The notes below the pieces were generated by a model that did not search any database, was not told the origin of the DNA, and was given only the letters and a program-made list of their open reading frames with translations. Below are positions 7,371-16,380 of a stretch of DNA of 34,119 bases, in pieces. The stretch covers positions 1 through 34,119 of the forward strand of contig JAJRTS010000013.1 of NCBI GenBank assembly GCA_024278175.1, written 5' to 3'. Every line of letters starts with the position of its first letter. The first letter of the stretch is position 1. The position numbers and the translations under genes are program-made. This stretch comes from Gemmatimonadales bacterium (lineage in GTDB: Bacteria; Gemmatimonadota; Glassbacteria; GWA2-58-10).

Positions 7371-10232
7371 ATGCGAAGAAGCCTGAAGATGACAAGCAGG
7401 ATTAACGGTAAAATAAGCGGATTGCTGATGCTCGCCGCGGCCCTGGCCGCGGTGCTTCCGCGTCCGGCATGGGCCTACGTGTATTCCTTTACGCCGGAAA
7501 GCGGTATCCGTCAGCACTGGAACACCGGGGATTTTGGGGATTTCCCGATTTCGTACTGGGTCCACGACGCCGGCATTATCGACGGGACCAGCATGAACCT
7601 GATAGAAAAAGCGCTGGACGACAGCTTTAAGGCCTGGGAGAATATTTCCAGTGCCGATGTCTCTTTTACCGACAAGGGGCTCACTAATCTGACCGAGATC
7701 AGCAAAAGCAGTGACGACGGGGTGAACCTGATTATTTTCGATACGCAGACCACCAATTTCACGGTTTCCACCGACGTCGGGCCATCGGTGGTGGGGATCA
7801 CGATCAACAAGTTCACCACCACCGGTCACCTGGTGGATTCGGATATCATTTTCAACGACCGGGAATACAGGTTCAGCACCACCCAGGCCACCGATCTGGC
7901 CAGCAAGCGGATCAACCTTCAGGACGTGGCCACCCACGAGATCGGCCACCTGCTGGGCCTGAGCCATAGCTGGATCGAGCAAGCCACCATGTACCCCTAT
8001 ACCCGCGACGGCCAGCGCACGGTGGCCGCTGACGACAAGGCGGGGATCAGCAACCTCTACCCGGTCCCCGCGTTCGACACCTCTTTCGACTCGCTGACAG
8101 GCTATATCGAAAATGTTGACGGCGCAAAGGTGAGCGGTATTTATGTCTCGGCCATCGACGATTCCACAGGGCTCGAGGCCGTGGCCGCCCTGAGTGGTAC
8201 GGATGGTTTCTACAATATCCGCGGCCTGCGACCGGGCAAAAAATATTACCTTCGCGCCCGCACGGTGGAGCTCAAACACGTGGGCAAGTATATCAACGAC
8301 AACGCGGACGGCACGGTTTACATCCCGCAATACTACTCCGGGGCCAGCTCGATTTTCGCCGCCGAACCGATTATTACCGGCGGCTACCAGCCGGACTACG
8401 ATTTCACGCTGACCACCGCCACGCTGCTGGCGCGCTACGACATGAACAGCGCACCTACCACACTGCTTAATTTTGGCAGCAGCACAACTTCAAATTATTA
8501 CATGGCTGTTCGTTTTCCGGTCTCCAGTTTGCCGCCAGCGTTCAAGGTCCACGGGATGACTTTTTTCAACAACGACCTCAACATGGCCTGGCCGCGTATC
8601 ATGCTCACCGGCGGCAGCGATACCGCCCCGGAAATCGGCAGTCCGATCCGCCAGGTGAAGAATTATATCGGCGCGGAGCAGAGTATGACCAACGTGGAGT
8701 GGGAAGCGGTCCAGCTTACAAGCGCCCGCACGCTGTGGGTGGTATTCCAGTTCCCCGACAAAAAGTTTCAGGCTGTGGGCGATGGCCCTGCCCTGGGAGC
8801 CGACAGTACGAAGAATGACAATTTTAACGATTCTTTTATTTCAAAGGATGGAGGAGCCGGCTTTACCCCTTATCCCAATAGCAGCTATGACCTGAAAGTT
8901 TACCTGACAGTGGAGGTCACCGATGCCGCAATCGTGCCGTCGCTGGTGCTGGACCTGGACAAAATCGATTTCGGCAGGGTCAAGGCGGGCTGGCCCACCG
9001 TGCTGAGCTACCCGCTGGGCAATACGGGCCAGGCCGCGCTGGAGTTGTTCAGCATGGAATTCTCCGCATACAAGTATACAGCTACGGTCGGGGGTGCCGC
9101 CCCGCCAGTCACGGTTGAACCGGGACAGACAGACTCGCTGCTGATTACGTTCGAGCCTACCCGGGCCGCCACTTACAGTGGCACTTTCACTATCATGACC
9201 AACGACCCGGCCCGGGAGGAAATCCAGATCCCGGTCACCGGCACGGGTGTTTTTCCCGTGGCGCTGCTTTCCACCGCCGCCGTGGCGTTCGACACGGTGG
9301 AGGCCGGCTCCGCCGACACGCTTGTCTTCAGTATTGCCAGCATGGGCGAGATGCCCCTGCTGGTCTGGGGCTGGAGTATCAACGGCGAGGGGTTCTCCGT
9401 GCTGGCCGCCGATACGCTGGAAATTCCGCCCGCCGACAGCGCCGATGTCCCGGTGCGTTTCGCCCCCTTAAGCGGCGGGGCGTACTCGGTAACGCTCTCG
9501 TTCACTACCGATGACGCCGTTCCGCCCACGGTCCATCAGGTTGTCCTCTCCGGCAGCGGCAGCGGTGACGCGGTGGCGCGGCGCTGCGACATGACCGGCG
9601 ATGGCCGGGCGGACATTGTCGATCTGCTCTACTTCCTGCTGCTCTCGCGCCGCAGCCCCGACGACCCTCGCCTGGACTGGGACGGCGGCGGCGGTTTTAC
9701 AGTGGCCGACGTGCTGGCCCTGCTGTTGGATATTCGCAACGGCGCCTGCCCGGACGTGCAGTCGGGGGCCGTACTGGCCGGAGTGGAGGCCCGCTCCGGT
9801 GACGCGTGGCTGGAATCGCTGAGCGCGGAGGAAATAACCTGGCTTCGGGAGCAAGTTGTGAAACTGGGCCTCTCCGGCACAGACCTCGCTGACGCCATGG
9901 CCGTGCTCGACAGGGCCGGCGGCGGCGGCGGTCCTGTGCTGCCCGCGGTGTTCAGCCTGGCCCAGAACCGGCCCAACCCGTTCAACCCGTCCACGGCCAT
10001 CTCCTACAGCGTTCCACAGAGCGCGGGCGCGGCAACAGTGAGCCTCAAGGTTTACAACATCAGCGGGCGGCTGGTGCGGGTGCTGGCCCAGGGGCCGGCA
10101 ATTCCCGGCGAACATACTGTCTACTGGGACGGCGCCGACCGGCGGGGGCGCGAGGTGTCCAGCGGGGTTTATATCTACCGGCTTCAGGCGGGGGGCAAGG
10201 CGCTTACCCGCAAGATGGTACTGCTGAAATAA
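7371..10232 (+). CDS. Secreted multidomain matrixin-type metalloprotease with FlgD/type IX-like sorting tail
   Basis: The 953-residue product starts with a basic region and signal peptide (core LLMLAAALAAVL, cut near PAWA). A zinc protease domain follows: HEIGHLLGLSH at about 189-199 and a Met-turn in ATMYPYTRDG, then the matrixin-like DDKAGISNLYP. Next come a carboxypeptidase-regulatory-like beta domain (about 240-300), a middle beta region, two HYDIN/choice-of-anchor-D-type Ig repeats (LDKIDFGRVKAG and TAAVAFDTVEAG starts), a dockerin-like segment (DMTGDGRADIVD), a helical linker and a last ~85 residues beginning LAQNRPNPFNPSTAISYSVP and ending SGVYIYRLQAGG..KMVLLK. That ending resembles FlgD-like/type IX secretion sorting domains. 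ATG at 7371 is preferred over the GTG one codon earlier, with GGAG eight bases upstream. Substrate unknown. Confidence 0.87.
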   Translation: MRRSLKMTSRINGKISGLLMLAAALAAVLPRPAWAYVYSFTPESGIRQHWNTGDFGDFPISYWVHDAGIIDGTSMNLIEKALDDSFKAWENISSADVSFTDKGLTNLTEISKSSDDGVNLIIFDTQTTNFTVSTDVGPSVVGITINKFTTTGHLVDSDIIFNDREYRFSTTQATDLASKRINLQDVATHEIGHLLGLSHSWIEQATMYPYTRDGQRTVAADDKAGISNLYPVPAFDTSFDSLTGYIENVDGAKVSGIYVSAIDDSTGLEAVAALSGTDGFYNIRGLRPGKKYYLRARTVELKHVGKYINDNADGTVYIPQYYSGASSIFAAEPIITGGYQPDYDFTLTTATLLARYDMNSAPTTLLNFGSSTTSNYYMAVRFPVSSLPPAFKVHGMTFFNNDLNMAWPRIMLTGGSDTAPEIGSPIRQVKNYIGAEQSMTNVEWEAVQLTSARTLWVVFQFPDKKFQAVGDGPALGADSTKNDNFNDSFISKDGGAGFTPYPNSSYDLKVYLTVEVTDAAIVPSLVLDLDKIDFGRVKAGWPTVLSYPLGNTGQAALELFSMEFSAYKYTATVGGAAPPVTVEPGQTDSLLITFEPTRAATYSGTFTIMTNDPAREEIQIPVTGTGVFPVALLSTAAVAFDTVEAGSADTLVFSIASMGEMPLLVWGWSINGEGFSVLAADTLEIPPADSADVPVRFAPLSGGAYSVTLSFTTDDAVPPTVHQVVLSGSGSGDAVARRCDMTGDGRADIVDLLYFLLLSRRSPDDPRLDWDGGGGFTVADVLALLLDIRNGACPDVQSGAVLAGVEARSGDAWLESLSAEEITWLREQVVKLGLSGTDLADAMAVLDRAGGGGGPVLPAVFSLAQNRPNPFNPSTAISYSVPQSAGAATVSLKVYNISGRLVRVLAQGPAIPGEHTVYWDGADRRGREVSSGVYIYRLQAGGKALTRKMVLLK

Positions 10233-10286
10233 GCTTGAGTAGGTGCGACGCAAGCGTTGCACGCCAGGCTGCCGGCAATAAATGCC

Positions 10287-10311
10287 GTAGGGGCGGACCC
10301 ACGTGTCCGCC
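10287..10311 (+). repeat. TAGGGGCG palindromic repeat, copy A
   Basis: Constant start GTAGGGGCG, with the inverted arms GGCGGAC/GTCCGCC around the loop CCACGT. It lies 55 bp after the metalloprotease stop. Related copies are at 11739, 12463, 18340 and 27549. Confidence 0.8.
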
Positions 10312-10316
10312 TTTTT
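10292..10316 (+). terminator. Possible intrinsic terminator formed by repeat copy A
   Basis: The 7-bp GC-rich stem of repeat copy A is followed directly by TTTTT, which gives the form of a rho-independent terminator for the metalloprotease transcript. The stem is short, so efficiency is uncertain. Confidence 0.5.
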
Positions 10317-10360
10317 CTCAGGGCACTACTGATAAACGTGGGATAGATTTATTGATAAAA

Positions 10361-10518
10361 TTGATGGTCCGGTAAAATGTCCACTTTGTCGATGGCAAAG
10401 CAAAAAGCTTCATATCCGAGGCGCGTGGATTTTGAGGATTGAGGCGTACTTATGGTACGCCGCAGTGACGAGATAATCTGACGCAACGAAGTAGATGGAC
10501 TTTTTACGAAGCCATCAA
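10361..10518. mobile_element. MITE-like element M1 with imperfect terminal inverted repeats
   Basis: The left end begins TTGATGGTCCGGTAAAATG; the right end read in reverse begins TTGATGGCTTCGTAAAAAG. The match continues with GTCCA on both sides. Inside is a 7-bp hairpin, GGCGTAC/GTACGCC, at 10443-10461. No open frame of its own is present. Similar TTGATGGCTTCGTAAAAAG ends are, from memory, common in intergenic repeats of deltaproteobacteria and candidate phyla, so this is probably a non-autonomous element. No target duplication was confirmed. Confidence 0.55.
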
Positions 10519-10651
10519 AATGGGAAAATTTACTATTGTAGGGGAACAGCCTGCCGTAACCTGTTATATTAATGGTAGAACCGGACCTCGCGTGTTCACC
10601 CTGTTTGTCTTTGCCGGTTATTCCTGTCAAACTTACCCGGAGCTCCATACG

Positions 10652-11713
10652 ATGAGACATCTACGACTGCTGGCGGCGGTATTGTTTACCCTGGTTTTGG
10701 CGCACGGCCTGTTGGCGGCCGAAAAGCTGATCGAACCGGCCCATGTAGACAGCGGTCTGGCCTGGTACGATGTTTCGACTATCGGCGTGGAGGGCAGGGG
10801 CTGGCTTGATACCAAAGCCTACTACGACCGTCTGCCCGCCCGCGCCGAGGGCGTGGTCCGCGAACCGGTGTGGGACCTCAGCCGCAACTCCGCCGGGCTG
10901 TGCGTGCGGTTCGCCACCGACGCGCCCTCGATAGCTGTCTCCTGGGACGGCGGCGGAGGCTTGCAGCACATGCCCGCCACCGGTCGCAGCGGCGTGGACC
11001 TGTTTGTAATGCGTGACGGCCAGTGGCGCTTTACCCGCGTGGGCCGCCCGGAGGAGGGGTGGACTGTCAAGGAGCTGTTCAGCGGCCGCTCGCAGGAGAA
11101 ACGCGAATACCTGATGTACCTTCCGCTTTACAACACGGTGAGCAAGGTGGAGATCGGCGTGCCGGAGAGCTCCAAACTCTGGCGGCTGCCCCGACCCGCT
11201 GGCAAGCCGATAGTGTTCTACGGGACCTCGATCACCCAGGGTGGCTGCGCCTCAAGGCCCGGCAACGTGCACACGGCCATATTGGGCCGACAGCTTGAGC
11301 GCGAGGTGATCAACCTGGGTTTTTCCGGCAACGGGCTGATGGAGCCGGAGATGGCGGAGTTTATCTCCGAGCTGGACCCGGCCGTGCTGCTGATCGACTG
11401 TATCCCCAACGTGGGCGAGAAGGTCGGCGGGCTGACGGGGCCGTTCATGGAGATTTACCGCAAAAAACGCCCCGATACGCCGGTGCTGCTGGTGGAAAAC
11501 GTTAAGCCCAGTGCCGCCAAAGCCAACGCCCTGCTGCGCGAGGCCTGGCAAAAGCTGGTGGCCGATGGCGATGATAAGGTTTTCCTGCTGGAGAACACGC
11601 TGGACGTATGGCTCGGCGGCGACGCCACCGTGGACGGCACGCACCCCACCGACCTGGGGTTCTGGCTGATGGCCAAATGGATGCGGGGTCCGATCGGGGT
11701 GTTGTTGAAGTGA
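10652..11713 (+). CDS. Secreted SGNH/GDSL hydrolase with GxDLY N-terminal domain
   Basis: A 353-residue exported esterase-fold protein. The signal peptide is residues 1-22 (LLAAVLFTLVLAHGLLA). The N-terminal beta domain carries SGVDLFV (113-119), matching the GxDLY motif of SGNH-associated domains. The SGNH domain has the nucleophile S193 in FYGTSITQGG, the block-II Gly in INLGFSGNGL, and D328/H331 in VDGTHPTD. Such enzymes often remove acetyl groups from polysaccharides; the true substrate is unknown. ATG at 10652 is chosen because the signal peptide begins there and CGGAG lies upstream; the open frame running back to 10520 has no signal and borders the repeat. It is followed after 160 bp by a YhcH-like gene, which hints at sugar use. 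Confidence 0.87.
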   Translation: MRHLRLLAAVLFTLVLAHGLLAAEKLIEPAHVDSGLAWYDVSTIGVEGRGWLDTKAYYDRLPARAEGVVREPVWDLSRNSAGLCVRFATDAPSIAVSWDGGGGLQHMPATGRSGVDLFVMRDGQWRFTRVGRPEEGWTVKELFSGRSQEKREYLMYLPLYNTVSKVEIGVPESSKLWRLPRPAGKPIVFYGTSITQGGCASRPGNVHTAILGRQLEREVINLGFSGNGLMEPEMAEFISELDPAVLLIDCIPNVGEKVGGLTGPFMEIYRKKRPDTPVLLVENVKPSAAKANALLREAWQKLVADGDDKVFLLENTLDVWLGGDATVDGTHPTDLGFWLMAKWMRGPIGVLLK

Positions 11714-11738
11714 ACACAGGGGATGCCCATGCATTGTT

Positions 11739-11766
11739 GTAGGGGCGAATCTTGTATTCGCCCGCC
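11739..11766 (+). repeat. TAGGGGCG palindromic repeat, copy B
   Basis: GTAGGGGCG start with the arms GGGCGAAT/ATTCGCCC (11743-11750 and 11756-11763) around CTTGT. The arm sequence differs from copies A and C, but pairing is perfect. It sits between the SGNH gene and the YhcH-like gene. Confidence 0.8.
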
Positions 11767-11873
11767 TTGCGGATTTCTCGCTTGAGTTGATCAAACTTTT
11801 ACCGGCAAGCGTCAAATTTCCATATTTACTTCCGGGACACACTACTGGCAACTTATCTGAAGGAGTCGTCCCC

Positions 11874-12347
11874 ATGATCACAGCCCAGCTATCGACCCAT
11901 CATCGCTACGAGGGTATCGCCCCCGGCCTGGCCGAGGCGTTCGCCTGGCTGCGCAGTGTAAAAGAGAACCCGCCCAAGCCCGGTCGCTACGAGATCGACG
12001 GCGAGCGGGTGTTCGCAATCGTGGCCGCCTACACCACCGCCCCGCGCGTGGAGAAAATCCTCGAGGGCCACTATAACTATCTGGACGTGCAGTACCTTGC
12101 CTCCGGCGGCCCCGAGGCGATATACTACACCCCCTCGGAAACCGCGCCCGTGGTGGAAGACTACGACCCGGAGCGCGATTTTATCAAGTACGAGCCCGAT
12201 TCCGCCGACAGCATGATCGTGCTGCGCCGGGGCGATTTCGCGATCTTTTTCCCCGAGGACGCCCACATGCCCGGGGCCGCGTTCAGCGAGCCGGCCGAAG
12301 TGACCAAGATCGTGGTCAAGGTGAAGTTGCCGGGAGCAGGGGCCTGA
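11874..12347 (+). CDS. YhcH/YjgK/YiaL family protein (NanQ-like sugar anomerase)
   Basis: A 157-residue cupin-like protein of the YhcH/YjgK/YiaL family. Family landmarks are YEIDGERVFAIVAAYTT, LEGHYNYLDVQYLASGGPE with the metal-binding H and D/Q, the middle DYDPERDFIKYEPD, and GDFAIFFPEDAHMPG near the C-terminus. E. coli YhcH (NanQ) is an N-acetylneuraminate anomerase; other members act on different sugars, so the substrate is left open. The ATG at 11874 has GAAGGAG about eight bases upstream; the frame continues to 11787 but without similarity. Its neighbour is a secreted SGNH hydrolase, so the pair may deal with acetylated sugars or sialic acid. Confidence 0.85.
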   Translation: MITAQLSTHHRYEGIAPGLAEAFAWLRSVKENPPKPGRYEIDGERVFAIVAAYTTAPRVEKILEGHYNYLDVQYLASGGPEAIYYTPSETAPVVEDYDPERDFIKYEPDSADSMIVLRRGDFAIFFPEDAHMPGAAFSEPAEVTKIVVKVKLPGAGA

Positions 12348-12462
12348 GCGACTATGATTGTCGGCGGGTTTTCGGGCCGTGCGGTTTTTCCGCCGCTGCG
12401 GCAGGAAGCCCGCCCCGGTGACCGTGATGAAGAACTGAAGGCGACTGACAGCAACGAGGGCT

Positions 12463-12490
12463 GTAGGGGCGGACCCACGCGTCCGCCCGC
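12463..12490 (+). repeat. TAGGGGCG palindromic repeat, copy C
   Basis: Almost identical to copy A: GTAGGGGCGGACCCACG, then CGTCCGCCCGC. The stem is GGGCGGAC/GTCCGCCC. It lies 115 bp after the YhcH-like gene, with no T-run. Confidence 0.8.
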
Positions 12491-12560
12491 AAGCCTGATT
12501 AGCTGCTTACCCCTTGTCAAGAAGCACCTTTCGGGTTTATTATATCAGCCCCGATCCGCT

Positions 12561-12587
12561 CAGGGACACGGCAACGCCGTGTCCCTG
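12561..12587. repeat. Palindrome CAGGGACACGGC-AAC-GCCGTGTCCCTG
   Basis: A perfect 12-bp inverted repeat with a 3-base loop (12561-12572 and 12576-12587). Its form resembles the TAGGGGCG family with a different arm, so it may be a variant of it. No T-run follows. Confidence 0.7.
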
Positions 12588-12654
12588 CATTGTTTGGCCG
12601 GAATTTTGATCAAAAAGAATTCCTCGGAGTTCTGTTTCGCCGGTTACAGCATTT

Positions 12655-12836
12655 AGGGAACCTCTATTAATCATCCTTCGGCTGTGCCGGTGCTACACAA
12701 CTGCCCGGCTGCGTTTTTGCTTAAAAACCGTCCTCAACATAGCGCTGCTATGCTTCCGGCGGTTTCTGGCCTCAGGCCTTGCCGGTGCAGCTTTTCGCTC
12801 GGGCTCGCTTCAAAATCTAATTGATAGAGGTCCCCT
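12655..12836. mobile_element. MITE-like element M2 with terminal inverted repeats
   Basis: The left end AGGGAACCTCTATTAAT (12655-12671) and the right end read in reverse AGGGGACCTCTATCAAT (12820-12836) match at 15 of 17 bases. The 182-bp interior has hairpin-forming stretches (CATAGCGCTGCTATG) and no credible gene. Short inverted-repeat ends with a non-coding interior are typical of a non-autonomous element. No cognate transposase is in the window. Confidence 0.6.
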
Positions 12837-12954
12837 TTAGTTTTTGTAGTTCGAAATTCCGGTGGCGCACAGTGCCATTTAATTGGCGTAATACCTCGCG
12901 GCTCTGCCGCAGGGATAACCAATAGTAAGGAATTCTTTATTCCGGAGTCCAGTT

Positions 12955-13980
12955 CTGCTTACCAGCGATTTCGACTATGATCTTCCCCCGGAGCTGATCG
13001 CCCAGCATCCGGCGGCCCGGCGAAGCGACAGCCGCCTGCTGGTGCTCCATCGCTCCGCAGGCACGCTGGAACACCGCCGTTTCACCGACCTGCCGGCATA
13101 CCTGGCTCCCGGCGACATGCTGGCGCTCAATGACACCAGGGTGCTCCCGGCGCGTTTTACCGGCAACCTGGAGGGCGGGGCGGAGTGCGAGGTCCTGCTG
13201 GTGCGCCCCCTGGAGGATGGTCGCTGGCTGGCCCTGGTACGGCCCGGCAGAAGGATGAAAGCCGGGCGGCGGCTGGAGTTCGGCCGGGGCGAGCTGGTTA
13301 TCACGGTGGAGGATTTCGGCCCGGGAAAGGGGGAGCGGATCGTCAGGCTGGAAGCCGCCGAAGGGTGTGAGCCGGGCGATCTTATCGAGCGCTGGGGCCA
13401 TATCCCGTTGCCGCCCTATATCCTGCGGGCGGATACGCCGGAGGACCGCAGGCGCTACCAGACTGTCTACGCGGTCAACCGGGGAGCGGTGGCCGCTCCC
13501 ACCGCCGGGCTGCATTTTACCGATGAGTTGCTGGCAGCGCTTGCTTCCGATGGGGTGGACCGGGTGAACCTGACGTTGCATGTGGGTCCCGGCACCTTCC
13601 GGCCGGTGAGCGTGGAAAATCTGGCCGGGCACACGATGGACCGCGAGTTTTACCGGATCGAACAAGCCGCTTGGGACCGGATTATCGCCGCGAGGCAAGC
13701 GGAGAAAAGACTGCTGGCTGTTGGCACAACCAGCGTGCGCACCCTGGAGAGCGCTGCGCAAACCGGTAAGCTTGAGGGTTTTACCGGGCTGTTTATTACA
13801 CCGGGGTTCGAGTTCCGGGTGGTGGACCGGCTGTTGACCAATTTTCACCTCCCGCGCTCCACGCTGCTGATGCTGGTCTCGGCGTTCGCGGGCAGGGAAC
13901 TGGTGCTGGAGGCTTACCGCGAGGCCGTGGGGCAAAAATACCGCTTCTACAGCTACGGTGATGCGATGCTGATTCTGTGA
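12955..13980 (+). CDS. queA: tRNA preQ1(34) S-adenosylmethionine ribosyltransferase-isomerase
   Basis: QueA transfers the ribosyl part of S-adenosylmethionine to preQ1 at tRNA position 34, giving epoxyqueuosine. Conserved segments are SDFDYDLPPELIAQHPA at the start, SRLLVL, DMLALNDTRVLPARF, LPPYILR, VNRGAVAAPTAGLHFT and NFHLPRSTLLMLVSAF. The frame opens after a stop at 12916-12918, and no ATG, GTG or TTG occurs before the conserved N-terminus. CTG at 12955, seven bases after GGAG (12944-12947), gives a 341-residue protein of normal family length. The first standard start, GTG at 13042, would delete 29 conserved residues. I therefore place the start at CTG. tgt follows after 119 bp, the usual partner. 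Confidence 0.9.
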   Translation: MLTSDFDYDLPPELIAQHPAARRSDSRLLVLHRSAGTLEHRRFTDLPAYLAPGDMLALNDTRVLPARFTGNLEGGAECEVLLVRPLEDGRWLALVRPGRRMKAGRRLEFGRGELVITVEDFGPGKGERIVRLEAAEGCEPGDLIERWGHIPLPPYILRADTPEDRRRYQTVYAVNRGAVAAPTAGLHFTDELLAALASDGVDRVNLTLHVGPGTFRPVSVENLAGHTMDREFYRIEQAAWDRIIAARQAEKRLLAVGTTSVRTLESAAQTGKLEGFTGLFITPGFEFRVVDRLLTNFHLPRSTLLMLVSAFAGRELVLEAYREAVGQKYRFYSYGDAMLIL

Positions 13981-13988
13981 AAAGTAAA

Positions 13989-14035
13989 TCCCCTCTATCA
14001 AGAAGGGTGCCCGCTCCAGCGGGCGGAGTGTGTTA
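13989..14035. repeat. Dispersed hairpin repeat between queA and tgt
   Basis: ATCCCCTCTATCAAGAAGGG is followed by the hairpin GCCCGC-TCCA-GCGGGC (14010-14025) and GGAGTGTGTT. The reverse complement of 23008-23060 has the same order of elements, so it is one repeat family in opposite orientations. No T-run follows. Confidence 0.5.
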
Positions 14036-14078
14036 TTCATTAAACTCCGGGCAACGCAACTGTTTGTCGCAAGACTAA

Positions 14079-15263
<1,185 letters not shown>

Positions 15264-15502
15264 GTTTGCGGTCGTGCCGGTATTGTTCCCGCCGCAGGGC
15301 GCCCGGTTGACAGTAACCGCTTGTTTTCTCAATAGCGTGTTTTAAAAACGGTCGCCATGCGAATTGAACTCTCAAGGGCCAGCCCAAGAGGTGATTTACC
15401 TGCCACGGACAGCTGGTAAAAAGTAAATTTGATTTCAGGGTCGTTGCATGTTTTTTTGGCGGCCCTCCTGAACCGTGAAATCTTTTCAGCGAGGAGCAAG
15501 CG

Positions 15503-15835
15503 ATGGGAGCGGACGTTCTGTATGCGATGGCTGGTGGCGGTGGTGGCGGGCAAGCCGCGCCCCAGGCCGGTTTCGACGGTACTTTCTTTTTTATGATTAT
15601 CGCTACGTTCGGGATTATCTATTTCCTGATCATGCGTCCGCAGCAGAAGCAGCAGAAGAAGCAACAGCATATGATCAAGACTCTGCAGAGGGGCGACGAG
15701 GTGGTTACGGCCGGTGGTATCTACGGTAAGATTATCGAAATCGAGGAAAATACGGTGGAGCTGAAAGTGGCCGAGGGAACCAAGATCAAGATCGAACGCT
15801 CCCGGATCGGCCGGGTAGTTACCAAGGGAAGCTAA
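15503..15835 (+). CDS. yajC: Preprotein translocase accessory subunit YajC
   Basis: A 110-residue single-pass inner-membrane protein. A Gly-rich N-terminus (AGGGGGGQAAPQ) precedes the membrane segment FFFMIIATFGIIYFLIM, then RPQQKQQKKQQHM and the conserved RGDEVVTAGGIYGKI, with EGTKIKIERSRIGRVV at the end. YajC associates with SecDF in the Sec translocase. GAGGAG lies six bases before the ATG. It is 240 bp after tgt; secD and secF, which usually follow, are absent here and def-fmt occupy that place, 14 bp downstream. The tgt-yajC gap shows no gene. Confidence 0.93.
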   Translation: MGADVLYAMAGGGGGGQAAPQAGFDGTFFFMIIATFGIIYFLIMRPQQKQQKKQQHMIKTLQRGDEVVTAGGIYGKIIEIEENTVELKVAEGTKIKIERSRIGRVVTKGS

Positions 15836-15849
15836 AAGGGAGGACGGCG

Positions 15850-16380
15850 ATGCCCGTTCTGCAACTTAGATACATGGGCGATCCAATCCTGCGCAAGAAA
15901 GCGGCAAAGGTCGAACCGGAAGAAATTGACGATAAGTTCAGGCAGTTTATCGCCGATATGCTTGAGACCATGTACACCAACGAGGGTGTGGGTCTGGCCG
16001 CTCCGCAGGTGGGTGAGAGCAAGCGCCTGATTGTCTACGATAACATGGAGGCAGGCTACCGGCTCGATCCGCAGGCATTGATCAACCCGGAAATTGTCGA
16101 GCGTGAAGGCTCCTGCCGCGGCGAGGAGGGCTGCCTTTCTATCCCGGAGATCAAGGACATGGTCGAGCGTGCCGAGAGGATTGTGGTCCGGGGCCTGGAC
16201 CGTGATGGAAACGAGATGGAAATCGAGGCCGAGGGTATGCAGGCTCGCGTTATCCAGCACGAGATCGACCACCTGGAGGGCATCCTGTTTGTCGACCGGC
16301 TCGGTGGGGTCAAGAAACGGCTGGCGGTCTCGCGTTGGAAAAAGCTCCGCAAAGAGTTGGAGGCGCGGCAGAGCGCATGA
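15850..16380 (+). CDS. def: Peptide deformylase
   Basis: This 176-residue metalloenzyme removes the formyl group from the N-terminal Met of new proteins. All three motifs are present: GVGLAAPQVG (46-55), EEGCLSIP (92-99, metal ligand C95) and QHEIDHLEG (136-144, ligands H137 and H141, catalytic E138). GGGAGG lies six bases before ATG. Its stop overlaps the fmt start as ATGA, so deformylase and formyltransferase are translated together, the common arrangement. The basic C-terminal helix (KKRLAVSRWKKLRKELEARQ) may contact the ribosome, as proposed for E. coli deformylase. Confidence 0.97.
   Translation: MPVLQLRYMGDPILRKKAAKVEPEEIDDKFRQFIADMLETMYTNEGVGLAAPQVGESKRLIVYDNMEAGYRLDPQALINPEIVEREGSCRGEEGCLSIPEIKDMVERAERIVVRGLDRDGNEMEIEAEGMQARVIQHEIDHLEGILFVDRLGGVKKRLAVSRWKKLRKELEARQSA

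Noticed and set aside
7194-8330. 378-codon minus-strand frame opposite the metalloprotease
   Set aside because: It covers the strand opposite the zinc protease domain and shows no family pattern.
10520-10651. N-terminal extension of the SGNH hydrolase
   Set aside because: The extension starts beside element M1 and would bury the signal peptide; ATG at 10652 begins an ordinary signal sequence.
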